A stretch of 64,000 bases of DNA from Seiridium cupressi (lineage: Eukaryota > Ascomycota > Sordariomycetes > Amphisphaeriales > Sporocadaceae): the NCBI GenBank assembly GCA_036674765.1, contig JARVKI010000019.1, positions 1 to 64,000 on the forward strand. The letters are read 5' to 3'. This document shows, piece by piece, positions 34,044 through 46,805 of this stretch. Every line of letters starts with the position of its first letter. Position 1 is the stretch's first letter. The position numbers and the translations under genes were made by a program. The notes beneath the pieces are model-generated. The model had not been told where the DNA came from and did no database searches. It was given only the letters and a program-made list of their open reading frames with translations.

Positions 34044-36106
34044 TGTGGAATGGTCAATTGAAGAGACTGGGAGTACGTGCACAGGATGGTGATCTGACGC
34101 GGAAATGAAGGATGTACGGGGTCAGCGTTATTTAAATGCAATTGCTTGCCCGTCCTCGAAGTCAGTAATTTGGGAGCCTTATGGTGCGGCCGACTATGTC
34201 GAAGGATGCCTGGAGACATGGCCAATCGGGGCTGAGTCTGGCTGCGCAATGGACCGCCTCAACACGCTACGCAAGGATTTACTGTACGAACAAAGCACTG
34301 GTATAGCAACCATTTTGGTATGGTTCTCAGTCGTACCATTTCGGATGAAATCTATGGTAGCAGTGCGACCCGGTATCCGAATGGTCATTGTAGTGTGCTG
34401 ACTCTTTAGGCAACTAGTTAACTAGTTAAATGTAGGTGAGTCAAACATAGGGGACGTGGCAAGGCGAAACACCCCGGTGTATCATTGGCCACACGCTCCA
34501 CAGTCAGCAGTGACTAAATGTAGTTTTGAGTCTAGGGTAAGGTGAATTGAGCAGGACATGGTAATCTCAAAACTTTTGATTGAAAGGTATTGGGTCTTAA
34601 GGCAAACGCTGAGTGGTGTTTGGAAATGCCCACGCACACTGGGGGTGATCCACTTCTCAGTAGGTTAATTAGTGTGGCTCCGCCTCCGCCAGGTATTTAC
34701 ACTTCTTCCAGTCCAAGAAGTCAGCCACTTATAATTCTACTGCCTCGGCACTGGACATCGAGATGCAAGCAACAGACTTTCTGAAGCCAAAAACTGGTAT
34801 ATATGATTTGGTAATCCTTGGAGAACGGGAGAGTCAATCCACTTGACTAGGTAAGCAGGAGAGGTTCGACACGCTGTCATCGAGTCAGACGTGCCCCCGA
34901 GAAGGGGTTCAAGGACTACGCATCTTTAGCGGAACGGCGAACCAAATGATTGCAGAGACAGTCGAGCAACTGAAATAGTATGGAGGAAACTGGGGTACAA
35001 CTAGTCCCGTAGTATTCCTCTAGTGCTGTGTAGTAAATATGAGGATATAAGTAACCCAATGGTTTAGGGCCGCTGCCAACCAGAATTTCCTTCTTGTCTT
35101 GATAGAAGCTGTTCGGAAAACTGCACGGACGGCTATCGAGGTGAGAACATTGTCAGGCGCGCACGCAGTTGCCAATGCTTTGGAATCTAGAATGGTGTCA
35201 AAATTGTATCTTCGATCTTTGTTACTCGGGCGAAACAGATTGACATCGAGGATGCAAGTTTCTCCATTGAGAACTACACCCCCAAAGGAGAGTTCAAGGC
35301 ACGTCGTGATCTGCGAAGAAGGCCGAATTGGCAAAAAGCATTGCTGTTAAATTTGGTACTATCGGATCGATGGGGCTCGTCGGCAAGTTGAGGTGGTCTC
35401 GGCGACCCGGATGGCACCTGGCTACCTCTGGAAAGTGGTATTCTTGGTGATGATGCTGAGTGGGCCAGATGGCAGTGAATCATTGATCCCGCAAAGCGAG
35501 GGGACATCATCTAATCTGAGAGTGGATTTGACATGATGCAGTTTTCGACTCCCGATTTCCGATTGAGAATTGTAGTTCACATTATGTTAACTTGTATTGT
35601 AGGTCTCGCCACGCTTGTCATACAATATGAGATACTCAAGACCGGGGGCGATCCCTATAAATATGACCCCAGGCCAATGGATAACAGCCTCGAAGTCATT
35701 TAGGGCAATTACCCCACATCAGTTGCAACTCGGTCATCGCATCAGGTAGCCCAAGCGTCGTAGCCAGCAGGGCAAATCCGGGCCGTAGGTCGAATTCAGG
35801 GCTGGAAAGAGCATCACAAACATATCATAAGCATATTGGCAAAAATCTTGGCTTGCAAGAAACGCGTGATCGCAGCTGGACTCATCCCAACTCATGCCAT
35901 TTCAGGCGAGCGTGTTTTGCTGCCCCACCTCCGTCATCGGGCCACACTCAAAATTCTGAATCAGGCACGGCATTGGGTTAGATTCACTGATACCCTAGGC
36001 CCTTGCGGTTATCGACTTTATTGCGCCCAGGAAGACTGAAGGGCAATCGAACCTTCCCTGAAGTGTGCAGTACACTTCCGAATCGAATATCGTCGTCGCC
36101 TTCGAA
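34044..36106. other. divergent intergenic region, no gene seen
   Basis: 2 kb between the dioxygenase (-) and homoserine kinase (+). Open frames such as 35020-35334 (-) and 34105-34401 (+) lack domains. An AACTAGTTAACTAGTT repeat lies near 34412. No RNA gene seen. Confidence 0.45.
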
Positions 36107-37349
36107 ATGTCTAGTACAGAATCTTTCACAATCAGAACGCCATGTTCGTCAGCGAACATCGGCCCCGGTTTCGATGTGATCGGTCTAGCCTTGTCGATCT
36201 ACCTCGAACTCGAAGTCACCATTGACCGTAGCAAGACATCCTCGCAAGAGCCCTTGAACTGCAGAATCACCTATGAAGGCCAAGGAGAAGAATCGGGCGA
36301 GGTTCCCCTGGATCCGTCTGCAAATCTCATCACCCGTGTTGCGCTTTATGTGTTGAGATGCCATGACCAGCGGGCATTCCCGGTGGAGACTCATGTCCAT
36401 ATCAAGAACCCCATTCCTCTGGGCCGTGGACTTGGATCCTCCGGAGCAGCAGTAGTCGCTGGTGTGATGCTGGGAAAGGAGGTTGGCCGCCTGGACTTGA
36501 GCTTGGACAGACTGTTTGACTTCTGCCTCATGATCGGTAAGTCATTTGCCCAGGATGTTGCTCTTGGGAGGGGGGGAAAAGGATGAGCAGAACCATGCAT
36601 CAACGGGCCGCTATTACTTGGGAGCCTCGCACTAACAAATCTGAAAGAACGTCACCCGGACAACGTTGGAGCAGCGCTGTTCGGAGGCTTCGTTGGCACA
36701 TACCTAAAGCCGCTTACGCCTGAGGACGTCGCCCGTGTCGAGATTCCCCTGAGTGAAGTGCTGCCAGCCCCAGCTGGAGGTGTAGATACTGGAGAGCGCC
36801 CACCGGAGCCGCCATTTGGCATCGGCCATCACATCAAATTCCCGTGGGGTAAAGAGATAAAGGCTGTCGCCATCATCCCCGAATTCCAGGTACCTACGGC
36901 CAAGGCACGGGAGGTGCTACCGACGCATTATCCTAGACAGGATGTGGTACGTATTACTTGACTCCTAGAAGCACTAGACACTCGTGCTTACACGGTCATA
37001 GACATTCAATCTTCAACGCATAGCCCTTTTGCCTGTTGCATTAGGTCAATCACCACCTGACCCGGAGTTGATCTATCTGGCGATGCAGGACAAGCTACAC
37101 CAGCAGTATCGCTCGACTCTGATCCCAGGGCTCCAGGAAATCGTGGAGTCAATGTCGCCTAAGACCCAGCCTGGCCTCCTGGGAGTATGCCTTTCCGGTG
37201 CGGGACCGACAATTCTTGCATTAGCGACTAGCAATTTCGAGGAGATCGCAGACAGCATCATCAGCCGTTTCAAGAGAGAAAACATCGACTGCAAATGGCT
37301 ACTTCTAGAGCCAGCTGAGGGCACTAAGGCCATCCAGGGCACTTCATAG
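36107..37349 (+). CDS. THR1: homoserine kinase
   Basis: GHMP kinase that phosphorylates homoserine on the threonine/isoleucine pathway, in the cytosol. Exons are 36107-36536, 36648-36946 and 37002-37349; introns are 111 and 55 bp; 358 aa, the expected length. Start MSSTESFTIRTPCSSANIGPGFDVIG matches the family; the upstream in-frame extension is not needed. The ATP loop is PIPLGRGLGSSGAAVVAG (about 103-120). The first splice rebuilds LMIERHPDNVGAALFGGFVGTYL, and the second rebuilds QDVTFNLQRIALLPVAL. The C-terminal GVCLSGAGPTILAL is the conserved glycine-rich motif. Intact housekeeping gene. Confidence 0.95.
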
Positions 37350-38637
37350 AAATCAAATGGGTACTTAATACGGAGTCCGTTTGCATGTTGGTCCTTGCCT
37401 TGTGACCTGTGCTCAAGGCCAAGAAACCTTATTATCTTGTTGCCCCTTTCCAAATCCAAGGTACTTCCAGCTGATTCCTCATGACAAATATCATGCTCAC
37501 AGCTGAGAACTTTTGAGCATGACTACAACGAAATAGGCTCTCGAAAAAGCTTTATGTATCGAGATAAACGTTTCTCTCTCTGTCCACAAGTGTGAGACAA
37601 GGTAGAATCTAGAAAGATGGCGCAATGGTAAGAATCCCACCAAGAAAAAACCAAGAAACAAATAGGGGGATAGAAAGAATTAGAAAAAGCCACAAAAGAA
37701 AAAAAAATAAAGAAAGAAAAGAAAGAAAGAAAGATCTACCGAGAGATGTAGGCCATCTAACGATGGCCGAACTCTTTTGCTGGTTATTTAATGTTACGAA
37801 ACAAACCAGCGAACAACGCTAGACAATTACGAGTAATGAGTTCGAAACTACGCAAGGTCGTCTGAGATATCTTTTTTGCTCCCTGTTCGGCCAGCAGATC
37901 CATTTTACAAGAGCTCTCTGTTCAACAGCCACTCTTTAGATGATGCACACTTCTTGAGCACATGCCGAGATTGTACGTCTTTCCCGAGGCCCAAGCAAGC
38001 CTGTCGTTTATTCAAGACGGTCGCCGATTGCGCTTATGCAATACGACCCACGAAGCCGGCGTATGCATGTTCACAGACCTCAGACTTCTAGTATAATTCC
38101 GTCAGCGGGATCTTGACAAGAGTTTCCGCCCGCCAAGCCGATACAGGCCTGCCGGACAGGGAATCGGCATGTGACATGGTGCATCGCAAGTTCTTACACC
38201 CCTGTTTCTGCCCCAGACCTATCCCTGTCCCCTCGACCAAAGGGGGGTTTGGAAATTGGGTGCGCCGATGATCACAGCCCAATGTGGGTTTCCTGGGCTA
38301 CGCGAGCCTAGGTATGTGATCTGGAAAATGTTTTTTAAGACTTTGAATTCTGATCTGCAGTTCTTTCTCTTGGCACCACTGGGCATCGCGTGCGTATTCG
38401 GATCCTACGAGCAGAATCATTGGGCACGCTTGCGATAATGTTACTCTGCGACATGGTCGAAGCAAGGGGTTGCGGGACGAAATGGGTGGATGCCGCGAAG
38501 AGAAGTGAATATATAATAGAAAGGAAGCCAATGCTCATGACTACATGAATGGTAGCGTTTCTCACTCCTTCGCGGACTTCTCTTCAGACCACCCAGGGCT
38601 TGAACCATCCCGTCCGCATAGTCGCGTAGGATTCAAG
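37350..38637. other. intergenic, no gene seen
   Basis: Contains a strongly A/G-rich tract at 37640-37735 (GAAAGAAAGAAA-type repeat). The 31 in-frame codons before the FAD oxidase ATG at 38638 are open, but they precede a clean signal peptide and are taken as leader. Confidence 0.5.
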
Positions 38638-40204
38638 ATGGCTTCTCGCGCCTTGAAGGCCATCTCACTGTTAACAGCTGTTACCGCCGCTGCCGCCGCC
38701 TCAGACACGTGCAGTGCGGTCGCAAGCCTGTATCCAGATATACCCATCGACGAGCCATTGTCTTTGGATTATACGGAAGCCCAGACTGAATACTGGTCGA
38801 CATCTTGTGGGGACCTCAAGCCGGCCTGTATTATCACACCGACGACAACGGACGAGGTTGCCCAGATTGTCCAAATCTTGCTGTCCAACAATGAGACGTT
38901 CGCCATCAAGTCTGGAGGACACAACCCGAATAACTATTTTGCTAGCATTGACGGTGGCCCGCTGATTTCTACAAAGCTTCTTAATGAGATTGTTCTGGAC
39001 AATGTCACCGAGACTGTTAGGGTCGGCCCAGGGAACAGGTGGGACGATGTCTCTGCGGCACTGGACGGTACCGGCTATACAGCGGTCGGGGGTCGCATTG
39101 GTAACGTTGGTGTGGGAGGCTATTTGCTTGGAGGTACTTGCCCATATACTCGTCCCTCGAGAGAATCTGCTGACCAAAGTTCAAATCGCAGGCGGTCTCA
39201 GCTTCATGAGCACGCAATATGGCTGGGCAGCAAACAACATCCTCGAGTTCACACTCGTGCTCGCTAACGCCACCGTGATCACCGTCTCGGAACACACCTA
39301 CCCAGACATCTTCCTTGCCCTCAAGGGAGGTGGTAACATCTATGGTATCGTGACGTCGTATCTGCTGCAGGCCTACCCCCAGGGCCAAGTCTGGGGCGGC
39401 AACCTATGGTTCGATGCCAACTCGGAGACCACGCCTCAAATCCTCGCCGCCCTTCGGGATTTCACCGAGTACTACCCTGACGAAAAGGCAGGCATCATCC
39501 TGACGGCGGAGCGAACCCTCGCCACGCTCGTCGATATTTGGATCTTGTTCCTGTACTACAACGGGCCAGAGCCGCCGACGGGCGTCTTTGACAACTTTAC
39601 CGCGATTTCTCACACCTTGGACACGACCAAGACGCAGAGCATGAACGAACTGCTCAGCGGGAACAACTGGGCCGTGGTCAAGGGCAGTGTCTACACTATC
39701 GGTACTGAGACCACGCCGCTGCCGAGTGAGGAGAACGGTGCGGAGGTGCTTGGCGCGTTCTACGACACCTGGGTCAATGTTAGTGACACGTCGGCTCTGG
39801 TGTCTGGAGTCATTGCTAGTATCGCGTTCCAGCCCATTCCGAAGCGTATTGCCCAGATCGCGAAGCAGAAGGGCGGGGATTTGCTTGATCTGGATGATGA
39901 TGTGGACCGGATCATCATGGAGCTGGACTACAGTTTTGTGTTCAACAGCGACTACGCCACGATTGACCAGACGATGCAGAACACATACAATGGGCTGAAG
40001 GGGAAGGTAGAGGAATTTCAGGCGGAGGGAAAGCTGGACACTGACGTTTTTTTGCCAGTCTTCTCTAATGATGGCTTCTACCGCCAAGACTACTTTGGTA
40101 GGCTCCGTGACAGTAAGAAACAGTTGGCAAGGAGTGTCAGTACCCAGTTGGATCCTGAGGGTCTGTGGAAAGACAGGACAGGCGGGTTTAAGATTCTAGA
40201 CTAG
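38638..40204 (+). CDS. secreted berberine-bridge-like FAD oxidase
   Basis: Secreted flavin oxidase (FAD_binding_4 plus BBE-type C-terminus). Exons are 38638-39133 and 39192-40204, with a 58 bp intron (GTACTT...TCGCAG), 502 aa. Signal peptide MASRALKAISLLTAVTAAAAA. Residues about 60-200 are the PCMH FAD domain: PTTTDEVAQIV, then IKSGGHNPN with H95 as likely 8-alpha-histidyl FAD ligand. The splice rebuilds GGYLLGGGLSFMSTQYGW. No Cys occupies the second covalent position, so FAD would be held by one bond. LKGGGNIYGIVTSY closes the domain. The BBE-type C-terminus keeps the shape but ends LWKDRTGGFKILD. Substrates of the family include sugars, alcohols and alkaloid-like metabolites; the specific one is unknown. 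Confidence 0.9.
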
Positions 40205-40888
40205 ATCGTGACCTGACGACTTATAAGACGTGATCCGAGAGCATGATTGATACAGATCTCAATCCCGTATTAAAATCGACTGGATCTTGTGAGAGGCGAC
40301 AGCAAATTGCCGTCGTGTATTGATGAGCATATACGATGGGCGGGGGAACCAGTATACTGAGTATAGCCTCGCGAGGGAGGAGGAAGTGCTCCAGCCTAAT
40401 AAGGTTTATTTGAGACTAGCACTAAGTACCAAGTACTGTATACGCACGGGCCATGTGGGCAATCCATCATGTGTCTTATTAACGAGACAACTCTCACTGC
40501 TTCAGTTAATGTGTGTCCTACCCGACACTTCTTGCCATCAAGAAGCCTACCAGATTACTCTTGGTTATAGAAACGATCGCTTTGCCCTCGAAATTAGATT
40601 GTCGTGACTGACCGGAGCTTGTTTGCCGCTTCTCTCAGCTAGGCCTAGTGAGGGGACCCCTGCAGTGCAGCGCCGGCACCAGACGACTTGACATTTTGGA
40701 GGGGTCAATAGGCTGAACTGACATCTGGCTGCAAGTACTCAGGAGAAGGCCGACCTTTGAGCCAGGTACTGTACAGCATTCCTTCGTGACAGCCATTTTA
40801 CAGCATTGATTGCTCTCCGCCCTTTCGAGACGCGCACATCTGCAGGACATTGGCATACGCATACAAGCAATCTTTATAACTGCGCTAG
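40205..40888. other. intergenic, no gene seen
   Basis: 3' flank of the FAD oxidase and promoter of the SCY1-like gene. No domain-bearing frame. Confidence 0.5.
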
Positions 40889-43307
40889 ATGGATTTCCTT
40901 AAGTCCGCGGTGGCCTCCGCCATCGCAAAGGGGCCGCCCTTCCCTTACAGCTTTGGCGACCGTGTCGATGTCGATGCCTCGATCTGGACGCTGTACAACG
41001 GTACACGCCGCGAGGACGGCAGCAACTGTAGCATTTTCTCCTTCGAAATCAACCCTTCCAGCAAGTCGCGATTGCCCCTTGCCAAGAATGCGCTCAAGAA
41101 GCTACGGACGATGCGACACCCGGGTGTCATCAAGGTGCTAGATACGGTCGAAACCGAAAGCTATATCTATATCGCCACAGAACGCGTAGTGCCACTGCGC
41201 TGGCATGTTAAGAGGAAGAGCCTGAGCCAGGAGACCATCAAATGGGGCCTATACAGCATTGCGAATACCGTCAAGTTTATCAACGATGAAGGAGCGAGCG
41301 TACACGGAAACCTCAAGGTCGCGAGCGTCTATACATCCGAGAGCGGGGAATGGAAACTAAGCGGCTTCGAGGTGCTCAGTAATGTCAAAGACGACGACGC
41401 AGTCATATATACCTATGGCAGTTTGGTGCCAGACAACGGTCGGTACACGCCCCCTGAGCTGGCGCGCAGCGGATGGGATGCGATCAAAAGGAGTCCACAT
41501 TCGGCCGTCGATTCATATCTCTTCGGCACGCTGATATCTGAGGCTTTCAACGGCGATTTCCTGGGCTCGGACCAAGCAGGACAGACCAAGGGCATCCCGC
41601 CAACCATGCATGCAAGTTACAAGAGGCTCGTCAACGCAAACCCAAAGGCAAGAATCACAGTTGGTGCATTCCTGGAACAAGGGAAGCGGTCAGGTGGCTT
41701 CTTCGACTCGCCGCTGATCAAGCTGACGGATGGTGTTGACAATCTGGGCATGAAGTCCGAAGAAGAGAGGGAGCAGTTTTTGGACGACCTCGACTCGTTG
41801 TCTGACGACTTCCCGGAAGACTTCTTCAAGATGAAGGTGTTACCTGAACTCTTAAAGTCAGTGGAATTCGGCGGCGGCGGACCGAAAGCATTCGGCGTCG
41901 TTATGAAGATCTCCACCAAGCTGTCCAACGACGACTTCGATGCAAAAGTCCAGCCTGTGGTGATCAGGTTATTTGGGAATCCCGATCGAGCCATTCGAGT
42001 TTGTCTGTTGGACAACCTACCTCTCATGATTGATAGGCTACCCCAAAAGGTGGTCAATGACAGAATATTTCCCAATCTTGTAGGTCAATTGTCGGATTTT
42101 GGTCTCTAGTCACTGCTAACTATTATTCCAGGTATCTGGTTTCACAGATGTGGCCCCAGTCGTCAGGGAACAGACCCTAAAATCTGTGTTGGTCATCATC
42201 GGCAAACTTTCAGATAGAGTCATTAATGGTGAGCTACTGAAATATCTGGCCAAGACTGCGAATGACGAGCAACCTGGCATCAGGACGAACACTACCATTT
42301 GTCTTGGTAAACTTGCCAAGAACCTTGGGACATCGACAAGAAGCAAGGTGCTCATTGCTGCCTTTACACGCTCGCTGCGTGATCCTTTTGTACACGCCCG
42401 CAATGCGTCTCTTCTGGCTTTAGCTGCCACATCAGAGCACTTTACCGAAGAGGATTGTGCCGCAAAAGTCATGCCCGCAATATGCCCCTCTTTGATCGAC
42501 AAAGAAAAGATGATTCGAGACCAAGCCGTGAAGACGCTCGACGTGTATATGGCAAAGATCAAGAAAGCGGTTGCGAGCATGCCAGACACCGTTCTTCCTT
42601 CACAATCAGCCAGTGAAGGTGCTGCTCCCCGCATGAGCACGCCGCAAGCAAATGAGGCATCCTCATGGACGGGCTGGGCCATCTCCTCTTTCACCAACAA
42701 ACTCTCCACGGCAGCTGGAGAGATACAACCGTCAGCGAGCAACGGTACCAATACACCAACTGCGAGAGTTACTTCCCCCACCCCCGGATCAACACGCCTT
42801 GTCCCTACCACATCATCGGCATCGACCCTGCATCGCCAGGCTGTATCACCAAGACCTTCCACTACACTATCCCGGAATTCGTCGACCTCAAATGCAGAAG
42901 CGTATTTCAAAGACCCTGAACCTGTTGGTGAAGATGCTGGTGACGCCTGGGGTGATATGGGCGACATGGACGATGGGGATGCTTGGGGAGATGATACCGC
43001 TGATGCTACACCTTCATCGACTGCCGCCTCCTCTGCATCGAAGCCAGCGAAGAAGGACGTCTCATCCCCAGCACCCTTCGAGGATGGATCGGAACCAGAC
43101 TTCGCCGGCTGGCTGGCTGCGCAAGCACATAAAAAGACTAGCGGCGCGAAACCGCTTCCCAAGGGATTAGCCAAGGCCAACAGCACGGGCACTGTGAAGA
43201 AGGCTGCCAGCGTTACGAGCAATAAGCCAAAGGCACTGGTCGCGAAAAAGATTGACATGAAGCCCAAGGCAACGGACGATGATGATGGGTGGGGCGATGG
43301 TTGGTAG
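40889..43307 (+). CDS. SCY1-like pseudokinase
   Basis: SCY1/SCYL1-Cex1 family protein, acting in COPI vesicle traffic and tRNA export. Exons are 40889-42079 and 42132-43307, with a 52 bp intron joining RIFPNL to VSGFTDVAPVVREQTLKSV; 788 aa. The N-terminal kinase-like domain (about 20-270) is degenerate. The HRD position reads VHGNLKVASVY, DFG reads GFEVLS, and the glycine loop is absent, as expected for the family. HEAT repeats follow (about 300-560; MKISTKLSNDDF, TICLGKLAKNLG). A long acidic, Ser/Thr-rich tail has repeated WGD motifs (DAWGDMGDMDD, DAWGDD) and ends DGWGDGW, like the COPI-binding tail of SCY1. No lesions. Confidence 0.93.
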
Positions 43308-43855
43308 AGCGGTTTTGGGGCCCTTGTAGACTTTTTGGTCGTCTATGAATCTCTACCAAGATGGTTGGAATGTAGCATGGAGGAATGTTGGGGAATGGCA
43401 TGGCATGGCGTCCTGGAGTACTGGTTGGCATGGCGGATTTTGAAATACCAATAACCCTTGATGATACACACAAACGATAGACTTAATCAAACCTCATACA
43501 GCTGCTAACGGCTTTACTCGACCAGTGCAACGACCACAGTGACTCGTAAGAGGGCTTCGAAAACCAGCAAGGCGAAGAACTAAGGCAGAAGAAAAGAAAA
43601 GAATTCAAGCTTAGTTTCCGGACCTCAATACCGTGGGTATTCTTAACGCCTATACATGTTTATCGCTGAAGTATACCAGTCCTCTCTTCCTCTCCTATGT
43701 ATCCCTGGTCTTTCCCGAACCCTAATGAAATAAACGACCCCCCAAAGCCGCTCTTGCAACGCCAGTCAGAAATCAAAGCCTTGCGTAACGTCATGTTCAG
43801 AATCCATGCTGAGGGCTACGGCGGGACGGACCTGATTTAGTTAGACAAGTACAGA
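43308..43855. other. convergent intergenic region
   Basis: 3' flanks of the SCY1-like gene and LST8. A direct TGGCATGGC repeat lies near 43396. No gene seen. Confidence 0.5.
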
Positions 43856-44146
43856 TCAGTTCACTTCATCAGGGACATCAGACCACGCGCTATCCCCAGA
43901 AACCAGAGCTTGACTCTCCAGGCTTTCTAGAGAAAATCCAGGGTTGACAACACCGGGAACGCCACTCGGGACGGGATGTTGTGGAGACTCGCTTCCATGG
44001 CTATCCAAGCTTGGTATTACACCAGCATCAGTCAGTACGGCTGCAGTGCTTTCCGGTACTCGGCGCCTCGCCCTGTTGGTGCGGATTGTTTCAAGCACAT
44101 CCTGATCCACAATTGTCTCGTAGAACAGCTCATCCTCCTCGCCATC
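43856..44146 (-). other. open in-frame extension after the LST8 stop codon
   Basis: Immediately after the TAG of LST8 the same frame stays open for 96 codons to a TGA at 43856. The translation starts DGEEDELFYETIVDQDVLE, continues TIRTNRARRRVPES and ends AWSDVPDEVN: acidic, then basic, then S/P-rich, which looks protein-like. It could be a readthrough extension, an alternative-splice tail, or chance in a GC-rich 3' UTR. Confidence 0.35.
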
Positions 44147-45430
44147 CTATCGCGCCTCGGAGTAGTCGTTCAGCGCAACGCAGACTGCGCCACGATGGTG
44201 CCCGTTGTACTGTCGAATAACCTGCTGGCTGTGCAGCTCCCAGAGACGTGCGTAGTGGTCGCTGCATGCCGTGACCAGATATGCCGAGTCCGCAGAGAAA
44301 GCGCAATCCCAAACCCACCGTTGATGCCCTTGGAGAGTGGCTTCGAGAGGGTAAGGTTTGGGCTTTGCCACGAGTTGCGGATTGTTGGGATCCTGGTCGG
44401 TGGGGGAGATGGACAACGGAGTCGGGAAAGCGGCCCCATTAAGAACACTATGCGTTCCGTTGGTAGAGGATGCGTTGTGAACCGGCAACGGCACTTGATC
44501 GGCCGGGTCGACATCGATGACCTCCCAAATCTTGGCTGTATGGTCTGCGGAGCACGTGGCCAGCTTCTTGACATCTGGCGAGAGTAAAATCCGGGTTATA
44601 TACTCCTTGTGGGCAGAGAAGTGTGTGACGGGCAGCAGGTTAGTGTGTTCATAGTTTTGTAGCAGAGCCCAAACGAAGACGTTGCCCTGTGGTCGTTCAG
44701 TAAGCTTCCAGGGCGCTTCTTTCCTGAAGCAATGTGCTCTTGACTTACAGCATTATTGGCGGCGCACAACAGGCTCCCATCACTGGCGACGGTGACACTA
44801 CTCACACTGACGTCCTCCTCAGGGATTAGTTGGTGGCTACAATTGTTCTCGGCCAGGTCCCAGATCCTGACACTACCACTGCGGTCGCAGCTGATGATCT
44901 CTCCCTGGTTAGGGTGAATAACCACATCATTCACAGGGCTGCCATGGTTATAGCTTCGCTGAATGGTTCCAGATCGTGTCTCCCAAATCTTGACTGTGCC
45001 GTCCTCGGACGAAGTTACCATCCATTTGCCCTCGCAGTGGAACGCGACCCCGGTAATGTTGCCCGTATGGCCCTCGAATGTGAGGAGCGGGTTGGGATTC
45101 GTGGACTTGATATCGTAGAGCTTGACGGTGTGGTGACCGGCGGCAGCTAGGAAACGCTTGTCGGGGGAGATGCAGAGGCGATTGACTTGAGAGTCGGGGT
45201 GCTGGATCGTACGAGAGCAGATTCCGGAGAGAGCTTCCCAGAATCTAGACCAAGAGGTATTAGCGATGGATCTGCAACATGAAAAACGACAGCGCCATCG
45301 ACGATCACAAGGCAGCTGTGCGCCATGCGTGCTTACCTGATCGTGTGATCGTATCCAGCTGTATCGCAGGTCAGCTCAAGCACGCGCAAGGAGGGAGAGG
45401 GCAACTACCTGTGCAGAGAATGACAGACAT
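44147..45430 (-). CDS. LST8: LST8, WD40 subunit of TOR complexes
   Basis: Seven-bladed WD40 protein that stabilises the TOR kinase domain in TORC1 and TORC2. Exons are 45409-45430 (22 nt), 45337-45358 (22 nt), 44749-45244 and 44147-44686; introns are 50, 92 and 62 bp; 359 aa. The two tiny exons encode MSVILCTAGYDHTIRFWEALSG across the junctions. WD repeats follow: FEGHTGNITGVAFH...VKIWETRSG, NHGSPVNDVVIHPN...VRIWDLAEN, SSVTVASDGSLLCAANNAGNVFVWAL, FSAHKEYITRILLSP...AKIWEVIDV and LQGHQRWVWDCAFSADSAYL...ARLWELHS. An insert of about 45 residues between two blades (QVPLPVHNASSTNGTH...) makes it longer than yeast LST8. The end CVALNDYSEAR is typical. Intact. Confidence 0.94.
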
Positions 45431-46805
45431 GGTGAGACGCTCAGGTTGCCATCTTCTGACTGACTTGCGATAACAGTACGCGTCTCCGCCACGTGAGATT
45501 CACGATCCAGCCTTTCTTGGGTGACGGCGGGGTGTTATGGTGTTTGGTGGCAGATTAGCTGTGAGGTTGATGAGCTTGGGGTAGCTCTAACTAATGTAGC
45601 ACTGGACTCGTTATCGTTATCGTTATCGTATCGGTATCTCCGGTCCGGATTATGACCCCAGCTTATGCTCTTGGGCAAGTGACTGGTGCCATTAGAGCGT
45701 ATTATTGTGCCCCACTCAATGTACTCACCTCAATAGAGCAGAAGTTCCTCGTCGGCAGCATGATCACCCAAGCGAGCCTGCGATGTTTGGCATCATGCTG
45801 CTTCTTTCAGATGTGAAAATAGGGGACAGGCTTCACCCGTCATTAGTACTTTTGACTTGACACAACTTGCACGGATAGAGAGAGTCTGATGCTGCAATTC
45901 TCAACACCAGGTTGTCTCTAGCATATGTATTGAGAAGAACAAATCACACTCTCCGCCAAGCAGGATTCATCTGCCTCAATCACGAGAATAAGGGTCCAGG
46001 CTGGCTTTGAAGTCTGCATGTTATTTGCCTCCTTTTATTTGTGAATCATAATCTTCCATACAACGCTTTACTTAAAAACCAAGGAGGAACTTTTGTGATT
46101 TGCAGAAAAGGTTGGGCTCTCGAATGTTGGATGGCCGGCGGTCTTTACCTATGCCGTGGTCAAAGTTGGTAATGCTACGCAGCAGGTATCTGTTGAAGTC
46201 TACCCACAGTAAGGCAAGGCATTTCGATACAACATCACATCCCGACATCCAAAAGGTACTCCTCCTACCCATCTTCGGTCGATTGCAGACAGCCACAATG
46301 TCACGACCTAAATAGCTTGCCTCGTTGCCTTGTCCTTGTGTACTCCTATTGGCTGTACTTGCGAAGGGTGTGGTGGCCTTTACCAGGTCACATGCCGGTG
46401 GCGACAGGGAAGTCTATTTGCTGGTATCACGAGGCAAGTGGACTTACATCTGATAAATTGTTTGTTGTATCAGAGTTTCTCATGCTTGGCATGAACATAT
46501 CCAAGGTTTAGAAGCTCTGTAGCCATTGAATCCTAAGAAACCAAATTGAATAAACCTTTCTCCTGCCAACGACTCAATCAGCAGAAAAAGAAAACATGAT
46601 GTGTCCCGACAGAACACTATAGTTGAAAACATTCTCCCAACGTATCTTGCATGAGGCATAATGAATGACCACATGTTCACACCACCTTATGACCCCATAA
46701 CATCAAATTCCATATCGTGTAATCAGCTTCACCCAACATGGACCAGAACCCTGCTGATTGTCCCCCTGTTCCTCCATCCCCTGCAACGTGACCTATGAAC
46801 GCCGC
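45431..46805. other. intergenic, no gene seen
   Basis: LST8 promoter side (with the GATA cluster) followed by AT-leaning DNA without domain-bearing frames. Confidence 0.5.
45609..45640 (-). promoter_or_regulatory. cluster of GATA-factor sites upstream of LST8
   Basis: On the LST8 strand the sequence reads three CGATAA units in tandem, flanked by CGATAC and AGATAC, about 180-210 bp before the ATG. CGATAA fits the HGATAR consensus of AreA/NIT2-type factors. The sequence is directly visible; function is inferred. Confidence 0.5.

Noticed and set aside
39404..40087. 227-codon frame on the minus strand
   Set aside because: Antisense shadow of the FAD oxidase; no motif.
42116..43267. 383-codon frame on the minus strand
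   Set aside because: It lies entirely opposite the second exon of the SCY1-like gene and has no domain; a shadow frame.
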